64,000 bases of DNA from Mycobacterium colombiense (GTDB lineage Bacteria; Actinomycetota; Actinomycetes; Mycobacteriales; Mycobacteriaceae). Shown here piece by piece: positions 43,073-51,812 of the stretch (the first letter of the stretch is position 1; every line of letters begins with the position of its first letter). The stretch lies in the NCBI RefSeq assembly GCF_001672755.1, contig NZ_LZKI01000064.1:49297-113296 (forward strand), given 5' to 3'. The position numbers were made by a program, and so were the translations under genes. The notes beneath the pieces were generated by a model, which was given only the letters and a program-made list of their open reading frames with translations, was not told the DNA's origin and made no database searches.

Positions 43073-44044
43073 ATGCGCGCGGTACAGGTGACTCGGCTCG
43101 ATGGTCCGGACGCGGTCGAGTTGACCGACATCGACGAACCGTCGGGCGACGGGGTCCTCGTCGACGTGCACGCCGCCGGGGTCGCCTTCCCGGACGCCCT
43201 ACTCACCCGGGGTCTGTACCAATACCGCCCCGAGCTGCCGTTCGTCCTCGGTGCCGAGATCGCCGGTGTGGTGCGATCCGCACCCGAGGGCGCGCACGTG
43301 CGCGCCGGCGACCGGGTCGTCGGCCTCACGATGCTGTCCGGCGGCATGGCCGAGGTCGCGGTGCTGGCCCCGGACCGGGTGTTCAAGCTGCCCGACAACG
43401 TGAGCTTCGAGGCGGGCGCCGGCCTGCTGTTCAACGACCTGACGGTGTACTTCGCGCTGACCGTTCGGGGTCGGCTGCAGCGGGGCGAGACGGTTTTGGT
43501 GCACGGCGCGGCCGGAGGCATCGGGACCTCGGCGCTGCGGCTGGCGCCGGCGCTGGGCGCGTCCCGGACCATCGCCGTGGTCAGCACCCAGGACAAGGCC
43601 GACATCGCGACGGCCGCGGGCGCGACCGATGTGGTGCTGGCCGACGGCTTCAAGGACGCGGTCAAGGAGTTGACCCACGGCCGTGGTGTCGACATCGTCG
43701 TCGACCCGGTCGGCGGCGACCGGTTCACCGATTCCGTGCGCTCGCTTACTCCCGGCGGGCGGCTGCTGGTCGTCGGGTTCACCGGCGGCGAGATTCCCAC
43801 CGTCAAGGTAAACCGGTTGCTGCTCAACAACGTTGACGTGGTCGGCGTGGGTTGGGGCGCCTGGGCGGGGACGCATCCGGGCGCGCTGGCCGAGCAGTGG
43901 GCCGGACTCGAGCGATTGCTCACTTCCGGGGAGCTGGCCCCGCCCGAGCCGGTGACCTACCCGCTGGAAGAAGCCGGGGCCGCCGTCGCATCCCTGGAGA
44001 ATCGCAGCGCCAAGGGCAAGGTCGTGCTGCGCGTTCGCGGTTAG
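43073..44044 (+). CDS. fadB4: NADPH:quinone oxidoreductase-like protein FadB4
   Basis: A 323-residue zeta-crystallin-type MDR: LPFVLGAEIAGVVRSAPEGA, the nucleotide motif VLVHGAAGGIGTSALRLAPA, then ADGFKDAVKELTHGRGVDIV and VVDPVGGDRFTDSVRSL. It reduces quinones or enoyl compounds with NADPH. The position after fadE24-fadE23 is that of fadB4 (Rv3141). 22 bp after the AcuI-like gene, so probably co-transcribed with it. Confidence 0.88.
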   Translation: MRAVQVTRLDGPDAVELTDIDEPSGDGVLVDVHAAGVAFPDALLTRGLYQYRPELPFVLGAEIAGVVRSAPEGAHVRAGDRVVGLTMLSGGMAEVAVLAPDRVFKLPDNVSFEAGAGLLFNDLTVYFALTVRGRLQRGETVLVHGAAGGIGTSALRLAPALGASRTIAVVSTQDKADIATAAGATDVVLADGFKDAVKELTHGRGVDIVVDPVGGDRFTDSVRSLTPGGRLLVVGFTGGEIPTVKVNRLLLNNVDVVGVGWGAWAGTHPGALAEQWAGLERLLTSGELAPPEPVTYPLEEAGAAVASLENRSAKGKVVLRVRG

Positions 44045-44063
44045 GCGCTGCACTTGTCCCCAG

Positions 44064-44091
44064 CTGCCCCAGTGGTTTCGGCGCGGGGCAG
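44064..44091 (+). terminator. Candidate terminator hairpin after fadB4
   Basis: CTGCCCC and GGGGCAG form a perfect 7-bp stem around a 14-nt loop, 20 bp after the fadB4 stop. There is no U-run. The rest of the 320-bp gap to the next gene (44045-44364) holds the operator-like repeat near 44300 and otherwise nothing recognisable. Confidence 0.4.
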
Positions 44092-44294
44092 TCGACTGTT
44101 TGCCCGCCTCGTAGCGACATTCGCCCGCCGGCTGCACGCGTCACTGGTGTTGTCGCTGTGAGGTGGGCGCACGACAAGTCCTGCCCGGCGGAGACGCCTG
44201 TGGCGATTGTGACGAGCGCGGGACGGTGACGACGACGGCTCGCGCCGGCCCTGGTGCGGCCGCCTGCCGGCGACCCTTGTGCGGTCCAAAAAGA

Positions 44295-44312
44295 GAAAGT
44301 AATGTCACTTTC
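44295..44312. promoter_or_regulatory. Inverted repeat upstream of the homogentisate-dioxygenase operon
   Basis: GAAAGT and ACTTTC flank AATGTC, with AT-rich DNA around it, 53 bp upstream of the ATG at 44365. The arms and position suit a TetR-type operator; the TetR gene inside the same operon (48824) is the obvious candidate for binding it. Confidence 0.45.
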
Positions 44313-44364
44313 AGTTTTGTAATCTCGCTCGCCACCCAGCTGGTCCCCACCGGAGGAGCCGTCC

Positions 44365-45453
44365 ATGGAATCCTTTGTGCACCTGCGAAAAGGCCGAACA
44401 CCGCGCCGCCTGCACGCCGACCTCGAAGGCCTTAAGGACGACGAGTTGGGCCGGGGCGGCTTCACCGGCCGCACCGCCAACCTGTACCGGCGTCACGACC
44501 CCACCGCGTACCGATCGGTCGGCCCACTGCGGCCCATCGATGTGCTGTCCAGTGAGCTCAAGCCCAGCGACGCCACCGAGGCTGACGGTGGACCGCTGCT
44601 GATGTTCAGCAACGACGACTGCCGAATCCTGTTGAGCCGTCGTCACGAGCCGATGCCGTTCTTCGTCCGTCACGTCGACGGCGACCTGCTGTGCTTCGTG
44701 CATCAGGGCAGCGGCCTGGCCGAGACCGAATTCGGGCCGCTGCGCTACCGGGAGGGCGACTGGCTGTACATCCCGAAGGCATGCACCTGGCGCCAGCTAC
44801 CCGACAGCGCGACGACGATGCTGATGATCGAGGCCACCGACGAGTTCCGGGTGCCGCCACCCGGCGCGCTGGGCCGCCACTTCCCCTTCGACCCGTCGCA
44901 GGTCGTCATCCCCGAGCCGGCGCCGGCCGACGAGGCCGACGGCGAATTCGAGGTTCGGCTCATCCACGAAGGCGGCCCGACAACGCTGTTCTACCAACAT
45001 AATCCGCTCGACGTCGAGGGCTGGCGCGGCGACAACTTCGCATTCACGTTCAACATCGCCGACTACAACGTGGTCACCTCCGACAGTGTCCACCTGCCGC
45101 CGACGGTGCACCTGTTCATGCAGGCCACCGGCGTCTACGTGATGAACTTCCTGCCCAAGCCCGCCGAGGGGATTCCGGGCACCGAACGCACACCGTGGTA
45201 TCACCGCAACGTCGACTACGACGAGATCGCCTTCTTCCACGGCGGCTCGCTGTACGGCATCCCGATGCCGCCCGGTTTGATTTCCCATGCGCCGCAAGGG
45301 GTTCACCACGGCGCACCGGAGAAGGCGCGCGAACGGGCGCGCCGCAAGTTCGACGACTACTCCCGCGTCGACTGGCAGGTAATCGCCATCGACACGCGCC
45401 GGCGGCTCACCCCGTCGGCCGAGGTACTGGCCCACGACCTAGGACAACACTGA
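44365..45453 (+). CDS. Homogentisate 1,2-dioxygenase-like cupin enzyme
   Basis: A 362-residue protein. N-terminal MESFVHLRKGRTPRRLHADL; cupin strands HEPMPFFVRHVDGDLLCFVH and YREGDWLYIPKACTWRQL; C-terminal iron-site region WYHRNVDYDEIAFFHGGSLY with PPGLISHAPQGVHHG. This matches the actinobacterial homogentisate 1,2-dioxygenase family, which opens the homogentisate ring to maleylacetoacetate with Fe(II). It is shorter than the proteobacterial HmgA. No maleylacetoacetate isomerase or fumarylacetoacetase gene follows, so the true substrate may differ. First gene of a coupled operon; GGAGGAG ribosome site. Confidence 0.8.
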   Translation: MESFVHLRKGRTPRRLHADLEGLKDDELGRGGFTGRTANLYRRHDPTAYRSVGPLRPIDVLSSELKPSDATEADGGPLLMFSNDDCRILLSRRHEPMPFFVRHVDGDLLCFVHQGSGLAETEFGPLRYREGDWLYIPKACTWRQLPDSATTMLMIEATDEFRVPPPGALGRHFPFDPSQVVIPEPAPADEADGEFEVRLIHEGGPTTLFYQHNPLDVEGWRGDNFAFTFNIADYNVVTSDSVHLPPTVHLFMQATGVYVMNFLPKPAEGIPGTERTPWYHRNVDYDEIAFFHGGSLYGIPMPPGLISHAPQGVHHGAPEKARERARRKFDDYSRVDWQVIAIDTRRRLTPSAEVLAHDLGQH

Positions 45454-46655
45454 TGACGCAAGCGCAAGCCGTGAAACCCAAGAAGCACGAATACGAGCGA
45501 ATCCCCTATCTCGTTGCCTTCCAGAACAATTCCGGGGTACGAGACGTCTACGGCGGGCTGGCCGAGATCACCGTGCTGGAGAGCTACCTGCTCAAGCCGA
45601 AGGACAAGCCGTCGGACACCGTGCTGGTGTTCATGCATCCCATCGGCGGCGGCGCCTACCTGCCGATGATCAACGCGCTGGCGCGGGCCGGCCATCACGT
45701 CATCTACTGCAACAGCCGCTTCCGCGGCACCGACTCGGCGCTGCTGATGGAGAAGGTCGTCGAGGATCTCGGCGAGTGCATCAAGGACGCCAAGAAGCGG
45801 CTGGGCTACCAGAAGGTGGTGCTGGCCGGGTGGAGTGGCGGCGGTTCGCTGTCGGTGTTCTACCAGCAGCAGGCGCAGAATCCCACCATCACGTCCAGCC
45901 CGACCGGCGACGGCCCCGACCTGACCAAACTCGACCTGCCGGCGGCCGACGGCATCATGCTGCTGGCCGCGCACATCAGCCGGCACGGCACGCTGACCGA
46001 ATGGCTGGACGCGTCGATCCTCGACGAATCCGACCCCGGCAACCGCGATCCCGAACTGGACCTGTACAACCCCGACAACCCCAATCAGCCGCCGTACAGC
46101 CAAGAATTCCTGGACCGCTACCGGCAGGCGCAGATCGACCGCAACCGACGCATCACCGCGTGGGTCAGGGCCAAGCTGGCCGAGTTGGCGGCCGCCGGCC
46201 GACCCGACGACGAGTTCGGTTTCGTCGTGCACGGCACCATGGCCGACCCGCGCTGGCTGGACCCGGCCGTCGATCCCAACGAACGCGTGCCCGGCACCTG
46301 CTATCTGGGGGATCCTCAGGTGGTGAACATGAGCCCGGTCGGGCTGGCCCGGTTCTCCACCCTGCGCGGCTGGCTTTCGCAGTGGAGCTACGACGACGCC
46401 CGCGGCGACGCGGTGGCCTGCGGTCCGGACATCGCGATTCCCGCGCTGGTGATCGGTAACCTGGCGGATGACGCCTGCACGCCCAGCCACACCCGGCGGC
46501 TGTTCCAGGCGATCGGACACGAGGACAAGGAGATGCACGAAATCCCCGGCGCCACACACTATTACGCGGGCCCCGACCAGCGCGATGCGCTGCGGTCCGC
46601 CGTCACCATCGTCACCGACTGGCTGGTACGGCATGATTTCGCGAGTGCCGAATGA
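45453..46655 (+). CDS. Alpha/beta hydrolase
   Basis: A 400-residue alpha/beta hydrolase: VLVFMHPIGGGAYLPMINAL (oxyanion HPxGG), nucleophile elbow VVLAGWSGGGSLSVFYQQQA with Ser in GWSGGG, and HEIPGATHYYAGPDQRDA with the catalytic His; IPALVIGNLADDACTPSHTR supplies the acid. A large cap with DLYNPDNPNQPPYSQEF lies between. It starts one base into the dioxygenase stop. In this operon it may cleave a ring-fission product or a thioester; unproven. Confidence 0.85.
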   Translation: MTQAQAVKPKKHEYERIPYLVAFQNNSGVRDVYGGLAEITVLESYLLKPKDKPSDTVLVFMHPIGGGAYLPMINALARAGHHVIYCNSRFRGTDSALLMEKVVEDLGECIKDAKKRLGYQKVVLAGWSGGGSLSVFYQQQAQNPTITSSPTGDGPDLTKLDLPAADGIMLLAAHISRHGTLTEWLDASILDESDPGNRDPELDLYNPDNPNQPPYSQEFLDRYRQAQIDRNRRITAWVRAKLAELAAAGRPDDEFGFVVHGTMADPRWLDPAVDPNERVPGTCYLGDPQVVNMSPVGLARFSTLRGWLSQWSYDDARGDAVACGPDIAIPALVIGNLADDACTPSHTRRLFQAIGHEDKEMHEIPGATHYYAGPDQRDALRSAVTIVTDWLVRHDFASAE

Positions 46656-47857
46656 CGGTGACCGGCCCGCTGGACGGCGTTCGGGTGCTAGAACTGGGCA
46701 CCCTGATCGCCGGGCCCTTCGCCGGCCGGCTGCTCGGCGACATGGGCGCCGACGTCATCAAGGTGGAACTGCCCAAGGCCCCGGACCCGCTGCGCACCTG
46801 GGGTCAGGCCGAGCTCGACGGGCAGCATGTCTTCTGGACGGTGCACGCGCGCAACAAGAAAGCGATCACCCTCGACCTGCGTCATCCCCGTGGGCGTGAA
46901 CTGTTCTGCGAGCTCGTCGAGAAGTCCGACATCGTGGTGGAGAACTTCCGCCCGGGCACCCTGGAAAAGTGGAACCTGGGTTACGACGTGCTCAGCGAAC
47001 GCAATCCGGGCATCATCCTGGTCCGGGTGTCCGGCTACGGGCAGACCGGACCGGACGCCACCAAGGCCGGCTACGCGTCGGTCGCCGAAGCGGCCAGCGG
47101 GCTGCGCCACCTCAACGGTTTTCCGGGCGGTCCGCCGCCCCGGCTGGCGCTGTCGCTCGGCGACAGCCTGGCCGGCATGTTCGGCGCCCAGGGCGCACTG
47201 GCCGCGCTGTACCGGCGCAGCGTCACCGGGCGCGGCCAGGTGGTCGACGTCGCCCTGACCGAATCATGCTTGGCCGTACAGGAATCCACCATCCCCGACT
47301 ACGACGTCGGCGGCGTGGTGCGCGGGCCGTCGGGCACCCGGCTCGAGGGCATCGCCCCGTCCAACATCTACCGCAGCGCCGACGGCTCGTGGGTGGTGAT
47401 CGCCGCCAACCAGGACACCGTCTTCGCCCGGCTGTGCAAGGCGATGGGCCGCCCGGAGCTGGCCACCGACGACCGGTTCGCCACGCACGTCGCGCGGGGC
47501 CGCAATCAAGACGAACTCGACAACATCATCGGATCATGGGCCGCGGAACGTCAGCCAGGCGAGATCATCGAAACCCTCTCCGCCGCGGGGGTGATCGCGG
47601 GGCCGATCAACACCGTCGCCGAGGTGGTCGACGACCCGCAGCTGCGGGCGCGCGGCATGCTGGTCGAGCACTACGACGAGCGCGTGCAGCGCAACGTGTT
47701 GGGCCCGGGCATCGTGCCGATGCTCTCGGAATCGCCGGGGCAGGTCCGCAACGCCGGCCCCGCACGCCCCGGCCAGCACAACGACGACGTCTTCATCGGG
47801 CTACTGGGCAAGACGGCCGAGGAGCTCGACGAGCTGCGTGCCGAGGAGGTGCTGTGA
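46652..47857 (+). CDS. CaiB/BaiF class III CoA-transferase
   Basis: A 401-residue class III CoA-transferase. LDGVRVLELGTLIAGPFAGR then LLGDMGADVIKVELP is the family N-terminus; the catalytic Asp lies in the segment around ALSLGDSLAGMFGAQGALAA, and EGIAPSNIYRSADGSWVVIA follows. It moves CoA between carboxylic acids, here probably activating an operon intermediate for the downstream lyase or dehydrogenase. Starts with a 4-nt overlap. Its stop was formerly overlapped by the next gene before a MIRU-like insertion. Confidence 0.9.
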   Translation: MTVTGPLDGVRVLELGTLIAGPFAGRLLGDMGADVIKVELPKAPDPLRTWGQAELDGQHVFWTVHARNKKAITLDLRHPRGRELFCELVEKSDIVVENFRPGTLEKWNLGYDVLSERNPGIILVRVSGYGQTGPDATKAGYASVAEAASGLRHLNGFPGGPPPRLALSLGDSLAGMFGAQGALAALYRRSVTGRGQVVDVALTESCLAVQESTIPDYDVGGVVRGPSGTRLEGIAPSNIYRSADGSWVVIAANQDTVFARLCKAMGRPELATDDRFATHVARGRNQDELDNIIGSWAAERQPGEIIETLSAAGVIAGPINTVAEVVDDPQLRARGMLVEHYDERVQRNVLGPGIVPMLSESPGQVRNAGPARPGQHNDDVFIGLLGKTAEELDELRAEEVL

Positions 47858-47934
47858 CACACGTCGGCGACGATGCAGAGCGCAGCGATGAGGTGGGGGC
47901 ACCTCCCGCTTGCGGGGGAGAGCGGCGCCAATGA
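47854..47934 (+). other. Small reading frame created by the MIRU-like unit
   Basis: GTG 47854 overlaps the CoA-transferase stop and the frame (VTHVGDDAERSDEVGAPPAC then GGERRQ) ends at TGA 47932-47934, overlapping the ATG of the lyase gene. The insertion thus keeps translational coupling through 26 codons on both sides. No function is implied for the peptide. Confidence 0.55.
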
Positions 47935-47943
47935 CACACGTCG
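47855..47943. repeat. MIRU-like insertion flanked by 12-bp direct repeats
   Basis: TGACACACGTCG occurs at 47855-47866 and again at 47932-47943, exactly 77 bp apart. Between them lies GCGACGATGCAGAGCGCAGC followed by GATGAGG and a GC palindrome (CCTCCCGCTTGCGGGGGAG), the wording of mycobacterial interspersed repetitive units. Removing 77 bp restores GTGACACACGTCGACATT, a 4-nt GTGA overlap of the CoA-transferase stop with the lyase start. MIRUs are known to insert at such stop/start overlaps. Confidence 0.75.
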
Positions 47944-48824
47944 ACATTCGAGAAGTGGCCCTGCGCGACGGTCTGCAGATCGAAACGCCAATTCCGTTGT
48001 CGGCCAAGCTTGAACTGCTGGCCGCGGTGGCGGCCACCGGGGTTCGCGAGGTCGAGGTCACCGCGTTCGTCTCGCCCACCAAGGTGCCGTCGATGGCCGA
48101 TGCCGCCGAGCTGGCCGCCCATTTGCATGACTATCCCGACATCGAATTCTCGGCCCTGGTGGCCAGCCCCAACGGCGCCAGGCGGGCAGTCGCCGCGGGG
48201 CTGCGCTCCATCGAATACGTGGTGGCCGCCGACGACACCTTCAGCAAAGCCAACGTCGGGCGCACCAGCACCGAGGCCACCAACCAGATCGACGAGATCC
48301 TGACCATCGCGCACGACGGCGACGCCACCGTGGAAGTCGTCATCGCCACCGCCTGGGACTCACCGTTCGAAGGCCCGACCCCGCCCCAGCGGGTTCTCGA
48401 GATCGCCGCGGCCGCCCGCGACCGCGGCGCAGACCGCCTGTCGATCGCCGACACCATCGGCACCACCACCCCGGGCCGGGTGAGTTCGCTGATCGCACAA
48501 CTTCGTCCGGTGATCGGCGACCTGCCGTTGGGCGGACATTTCCACAACACCCGCGGCTCCGGACTGGCCAGCGCCTACGCCGCGGTCAACTCCGGGGTGA
48601 CCCGGTTGGACGCCTCGGTCGGCGGTCTGGGCGGCTGCCCCTTCGCGCCGGGCGCCACCGGCAACATCGCCACCGAGGATCTCGTATACCTGCTGGCCGA
48701 CAGCGGCATCGACGTGGACGTCGACCTGCAGGCCGCCATCGCCGCCGCCGGCGTGGCCAAGTCGGCGGTGGGTCACGACCTGCCGAGCGCCCTGTTGCGC
48801 GCCGGCGACCGGATGCGGAACTGA
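47931..48824 (+). CDS. Hydroxymethylglutaryl-CoA lyase family enzyme
   Basis: A 297-residue DRE-TIM metallolyase. VDIREVALRDGLQIETPIPL has the catalytic R-D and Q of the family (EVxxRDGLQ); FSALVASPNGARRAVAAGL, LSIADTIGTTTPG, GGHFHNTRGSGLASAYAAV (metal-ligand HxH) and LGGCPFAPGATGNIATEDLV (catalytic Cys loop) follow. It splits HMG-CoA or a related 3-hydroxy-3-methylacyl-CoA to acetyl-CoA and a keto product. In this operon the substrate may be a branched acyl-CoA. ATG 47931 lies at the MIRU edge and was probably a GTG before the insertion. Confidence 0.9.
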   Translation: MTHVDIREVALRDGLQIETPIPLSAKLELLAAVAATGVREVEVTAFVSPTKVPSMADAAELAAHLHDYPDIEFSALVASPNGARRAVAAGLRSIEYVVAADDTFSKANVGRTSTEATNQIDEILTIAHDGDATVEVVIATAWDSPFEGPTPPQRVLEIAAAARDRGADRLSIADTIGTTTPGRVSSLIAQLRPVIGDLPLGGHFHNTRGSGLASAYAAVNSGVTRLDASVGGLGGCPFAPGATGNIATEDLVYLLADSGIDVDVDLQAAIAAAGVAKSAVGHDLPSALLRAGDRMRN

Positions 48825-49516
48825 TGTCCGCCCCGGAGGCGAACCGCGAGCTGACCGCCAAAGGCCGCCAGACCAGGCAGGCGATCGAACAAGCCGCCCG
48901 AAAGCTGTTCGCCGAAAGGGGTTTTCACGGCACCACCCTCGCCGACATCACCTCGGCCGCGGGAAAATCACCCGCGGTGTTCTACCGATACTTCACCGAT
49001 AAGGAAGACCTGCTGGCCGCCCTCGCGGAATCGTTCCTGCACGAGGTGGTGGCGCCGTCGGGACTCAGCGTGCACCTGCCGGACTCTCCCCCGCAAGCGG
49101 CTGGGGGTACCTCCCGCGTGGGGGGGAGTGCCCCCACCGACGACGACGACTTTTTCACCGCGGTGGTCACCGGCTACTGGAACATGTTCAAGCAGAACAT
49201 CGGCATCATGATCGCCATGGCCCAGCTGGCCGCCACCCAGCAGCGCTTCGCCGCCGTCCAGAACGAATTCCGGCGGTTCGGAATCGATCTCGTGGCGGCC
49301 TCGGTGCGCCGCGCGCAGGAACAGGGCTACGGCACCGAGCTGCACCCCCAGCACACGGCGGCGGCCATCGCGTTGCTGTTCGAGAACTTCACCACGGTGT
49401 TCGTCGGGCCATCTGGCCCCGCGGGGTTGGGCGTGGACCTCAGCGACGACGACGCCATCGCGACCTTGTCGACGATCTGGAAGAAAACCCTGTACGGCGA
49501 CCTCACGAAATCGTAG
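48824..49516 (+). CDS. TetR/AcrR family regulator
   Basis: A 230-residue regulator. The HTH is RQAIEQAARKLFAERGFHGT followed by TLADITSAAGKSPAVFYRYF and TDKEDLLAALAES. The ligand domain starts around residue 80 with an unusual linker (HLPDSPPQAAGGTSRVGGSA then PTDDDD) encoded by a MIRU-related GC palindrome. The gene overlaps the lyase stop, so it is within the operon it probably controls; the inverted repeat at 44295-44312 is a candidate operator. Ligand unknown, perhaps an acyl-CoA of the pathway. Confidence 0.88.
   Translation: MSAPEANRELTAKGRQTRQAIEQAARKLFAERGFHGTTLADITSAAGKSPAVFYRYFTDKEDLLAALAESFLHEVVAPSGLSVHLPDSPPQAAGGTSRVGGSAPTDDDDFFTAVVTGYWNMFKQNIGIMIAMAQLAATQQRFAAVQNEFRRFGIDLVAASVRRAQEQGYGTELHPQHTAAAIALLFENFTTVFVGPSGPAGLGVDLSDDDAIATLSTIWKKTLYGDLTKS
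49084..49138. repeat. MIRU-related GC palindrome inside the tetR coding sequence
   Basis: CTCTCCCCCGCAAGCGG (49084-49100) is the exact reverse complement of the core in the MIRU-like unit at 47906-47922, and GGAGTGCCCCCACC closely matches the other arm. A 24-bp GC-rich segment separates them. The repeat reads through in frame and adds a Pro/Gly/Ser-rich linker between the DNA-binding and ligand domains of the regulator. Confidence 0.65.
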
Positions 49517-49524
49517 GAGAAGAC

Positions 49525-50763
49525 GTGGATTTCACTCTGCCAGAACATCTTCCGGGCCTGCTCGCCGAGATGGACGAGTTCATCGAGACCGAGATCAAGC
49601 CGCTGGAACGCGAGAACATGCAGTACTTCGACCAGCGCCGCGAGCACGCGCGCACCGATTGGGACAACGACGGGATCCCGACGCGCGAATGGGAGGATCT
49701 GCTCTCCGAGATGCGCCGGCGGGCCGATAAGGCGGGCTGGCTGCGCTACGGATTGCCGGCCGCACTGGGTGGCCGCGACGGCAGCAACGTCGACATGGCA
49801 ATCATCCGGGAACATCTGGCGCACAAGGGGCTTGGCCTGCACAACGACCTGCAGAACGAATCGTCGATCGTCGGGAACTTCCCGCAGGTGATCATGATGG
49901 AGCGGTTCGGCACCGACGAGCAACGCAAGGACTGGTCGGAGGCGCTGATCACCGGGGAGCGGTCCATGGCGTTCGGCCTGACCGAGCCGCAACACGGATC
50001 GGATGCCACCTGGCTGGAGACGCACGCCGAACGAGACGGCGACAGCTGGGTGATCAACGGCTCCAAGCGGTTCAACACCGGCGTGCACCGCGCGACCCAC
50101 GACCTGGTCTTCGCGCGCACCTCCGGCGAGCCGGGGGCCGCGTTCGGCATCACCGCGTTCCTGGTGCCCACCGACGCGCCCGGCTTCAACGTCCCCTACT
50201 ACTGGTGGACCTTCAACATGCCCACCGACCACGGCGAAGTCGAGTTGACCGATGTTCGAATTCCCGCCGACGCGGTGCTCGGCGACGTGGACCGCGGCCT
50301 GGAGGTCGCCCAGACCTTCCTGCACGAGAACCGGATTCGGCAGGCGGCGAGCAGCCTGGGCGCGGCGCAGTACTGTATTGACCGCGCCGCCGAATACGCG
50401 GCCGGCCGAAAGGTATTCGGCAAGCCGCTGTCGGTGAACCAGGCCGTGCAGTGGCCGCTGGCCGAGCTGCAGACCGAAGCGCAGATGGTGCGGCTGCTCG
50501 TGCAGTACGCCGCCTGGCATCTGGACCGCGACCACCACATGGAGGTCTCCGACAAGGTGTCGATGGCGAACTACCGCGCCAACCGGCTGGTCTGTGACGC
50601 CGCCGACCGCGCCATGCAGGTCTACGGCGGCCTCGGCTACAGCCGGCACGAGCAGTTCGAACACATCTACCGCCATCACCGCCGCTACCGGATCACCGAG
50701 GGCGCAGAGGAGATCCAGATTCGCCGGGTCGCGCAGCGGCTGTTCAAATTCGGCAAGAAGTGA
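49525..50763 (+). CDS. Acyl-CoA dehydrogenase
   Basis: A 412-residue acyl-CoA dehydrogenase. SMAFGLTEPQHGSDATWLET is the flavin motif, GDSWVINGSKRFNTGVHRAT the strand after it, and MQVYGGLGYSRHEQFEHIYR, then YRITEGAEEIQIRRVAQRLF the C-terminal motif with the active-site Glu position (TEGAEEI). The wording resembles the ACAD10/11-like dehydrogenases that occur beside an APH-type kinase. GTG 49525, 8 bp after tetR. Confidence 0.9.
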   Translation: MDFTLPEHLPGLLAEMDEFIETEIKPLERENMQYFDQRREHARTDWDNDGIPTREWEDLLSEMRRRADKAGWLRYGLPAALGGRDGSNVDMAIIREHLAHKGLGLHNDLQNESSIVGNFPQVIMMERFGTDEQRKDWSEALITGERSMAFGLTEPQHGSDATWLETHAERDGDSWVINGSKRFNTGVHRATHDLVFARTSGEPGAAFGITAFLVPTDAPGFNVPYYWWTFNMPTDHGEVELTDVRIPADAVLGDVDRGLEVAQTFLHENRIRQAASSLGAAQYCIDRAAEYAAGRKVFGKPLSVNQAVQWPLAELQTEAQMVRLLVQYAAWHLDRDHHMEVSDKVSMANYRANRLVCDAADRAMQVYGGLGYSRHEQFEHIYRHHRRYRITEGAEEIQIRRVAQRLFKFGKK

Positions 50764-51812
50764 TGGACAGCGACGAGTCGGCGGAACTGGGCACCAAACT
50801 GGCCAGGGTGCTCACGGCGGCCGTCGGCGCCGACACCGCGGTCGAGAATCTGCGCGCGCTGACCGGTGGCGCCAGCAGAACCACCTGGGCGTTTGAGGTC
50901 GTCATCAACGCGCAGCGTCGTGCGCTGATCTTGCGCACCGGCCCACCCGACGATGTGCACGCCGGCATGGAACTGGAAGCCAGGACGCAGGCGGCCGCGG
51001 CGGCCGCCGGGGCGCCGGTCCCCCACGTGCTGATCGCCGACAATTCCCCTGCCGCACTTGGCAATCCGTATTTGATCTGTGACGCGATCAAGGGCGAGAC
51101 CATCGTGCGGCGCATCCAGCGCCAGCTCGACGGCGCCGACGGGCACGCGGCGCGCACCCGATTGCTGCAGCAATGCGCGCACGCGGTGGCCGCCATCCAC
51201 CGCGCCGACACCGACATCCCGGACCTGACGCACGAGGACCAACTCGCCGAATGGCGCCAGCGCCTCGACGACATGGGCGACACCACCGCGACATTCGAAT
51301 GGGGGTTCCGCTGGCTGGCCGCCCACCGTCCGCAGCAGTCGCCGGCGGTGTTGGTGCACGGGGACTTTCGGATGGGCAACCTCATCGTCGACGGATCCAA
51401 CCTCGCCGCGGTGCTGGACTGGGAGCTGGTGCACGTCGGGCAGGCCTACGAAGACCTGGCGTGGTTCTGCATCCGGGCCTGGCGATTCGGCGCCCCGGCC
51501 AGCCTCGGCGCCGGCGGCCTGGGCAGCATCGAAAGCTTCCTGCGCGCCTACGAGCAGGCCAGCGCGACTACCGTCGACCGGGTGGCATTTCACTGGTGGC
51601 TGGTGCTGGCCACCTTGCGCTGGGGTGTCATCTGCCGCTTCCAGGCCGAACGGCACCTGAGCGGGCAACATCGCTCGGTCGAGTTGGCCACCATCGGGCG
51701 CCGAGTCTGCGAGACCGAGTGGGACCTGCTCAACCTGCTCGAGGCGCCCGATGACGATGCGCGCCGCTGGGCGGCGCGAGGAGGAAGCGGGCGATCGGGG
51801 CTGGGCCCATGA
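50763..51812 (+). CDS. APH-type phosphotransferase (ACAD10/11-like partner)
   Basis: A 349-residue aminoglycoside-phosphotransferase-fold protein: LTGGASRTTWAFEV (nucleotide loop), Brenner motif VLVHGDFRMGNLIVDGSNLA (HGDxxxxN) and AAVLDWELVHVGQAYEDLAW (DWE..). In bacteria and in human ACAD10/11 an APH kinase phosphorylates 4-hydroxyacyl-CoAs so that the adjacent ACAD can remove phosphate; the gene pair here suggests the same chemistry for 4-hydroxy acids (established for the family, inferred here). Starts within the ACAD stop and overlaps the next gene by 4 nt. Confidence 0.88.
   Translation: MDSDESAELGTKLARVLTAAVGADTAVENLRALTGGASRTTWAFEVVINAQRRALILRTGPPDDVHAGMELEARTQAAAAAAGAPVPHVLIADNSPAALGNPYLICDAIKGETIVRRIQRQLDGADGHAARTRLLQQCAHAVAAIHRADTDIPDLTHEDQLAEWRQRLDDMGDTTATFEWGFRWLAAHRPQQSPAVLVHGDFRMGNLIVDGSNLAAVLDWELVHVGQAYEDLAWFCIRAWRFGAPASLGAGGLGSIESFLRAYEQASATTVDRVAFHWWLVLATLRWGVICRFQAERHLSGQHRSVELATIGRRVCETEWDLLNLLEAPDDDARRWAARGGSGRSGLGP

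Noticed and set aside
41077..43923. 948-codon minus-strand open frame
   Set aside because: It crosses several real genes (aldo/keto reductase, AcuI-like, FadB4) and has the Ser/Thr/Pro/Arg composition typical of shadow frames in GC-rich DNA.
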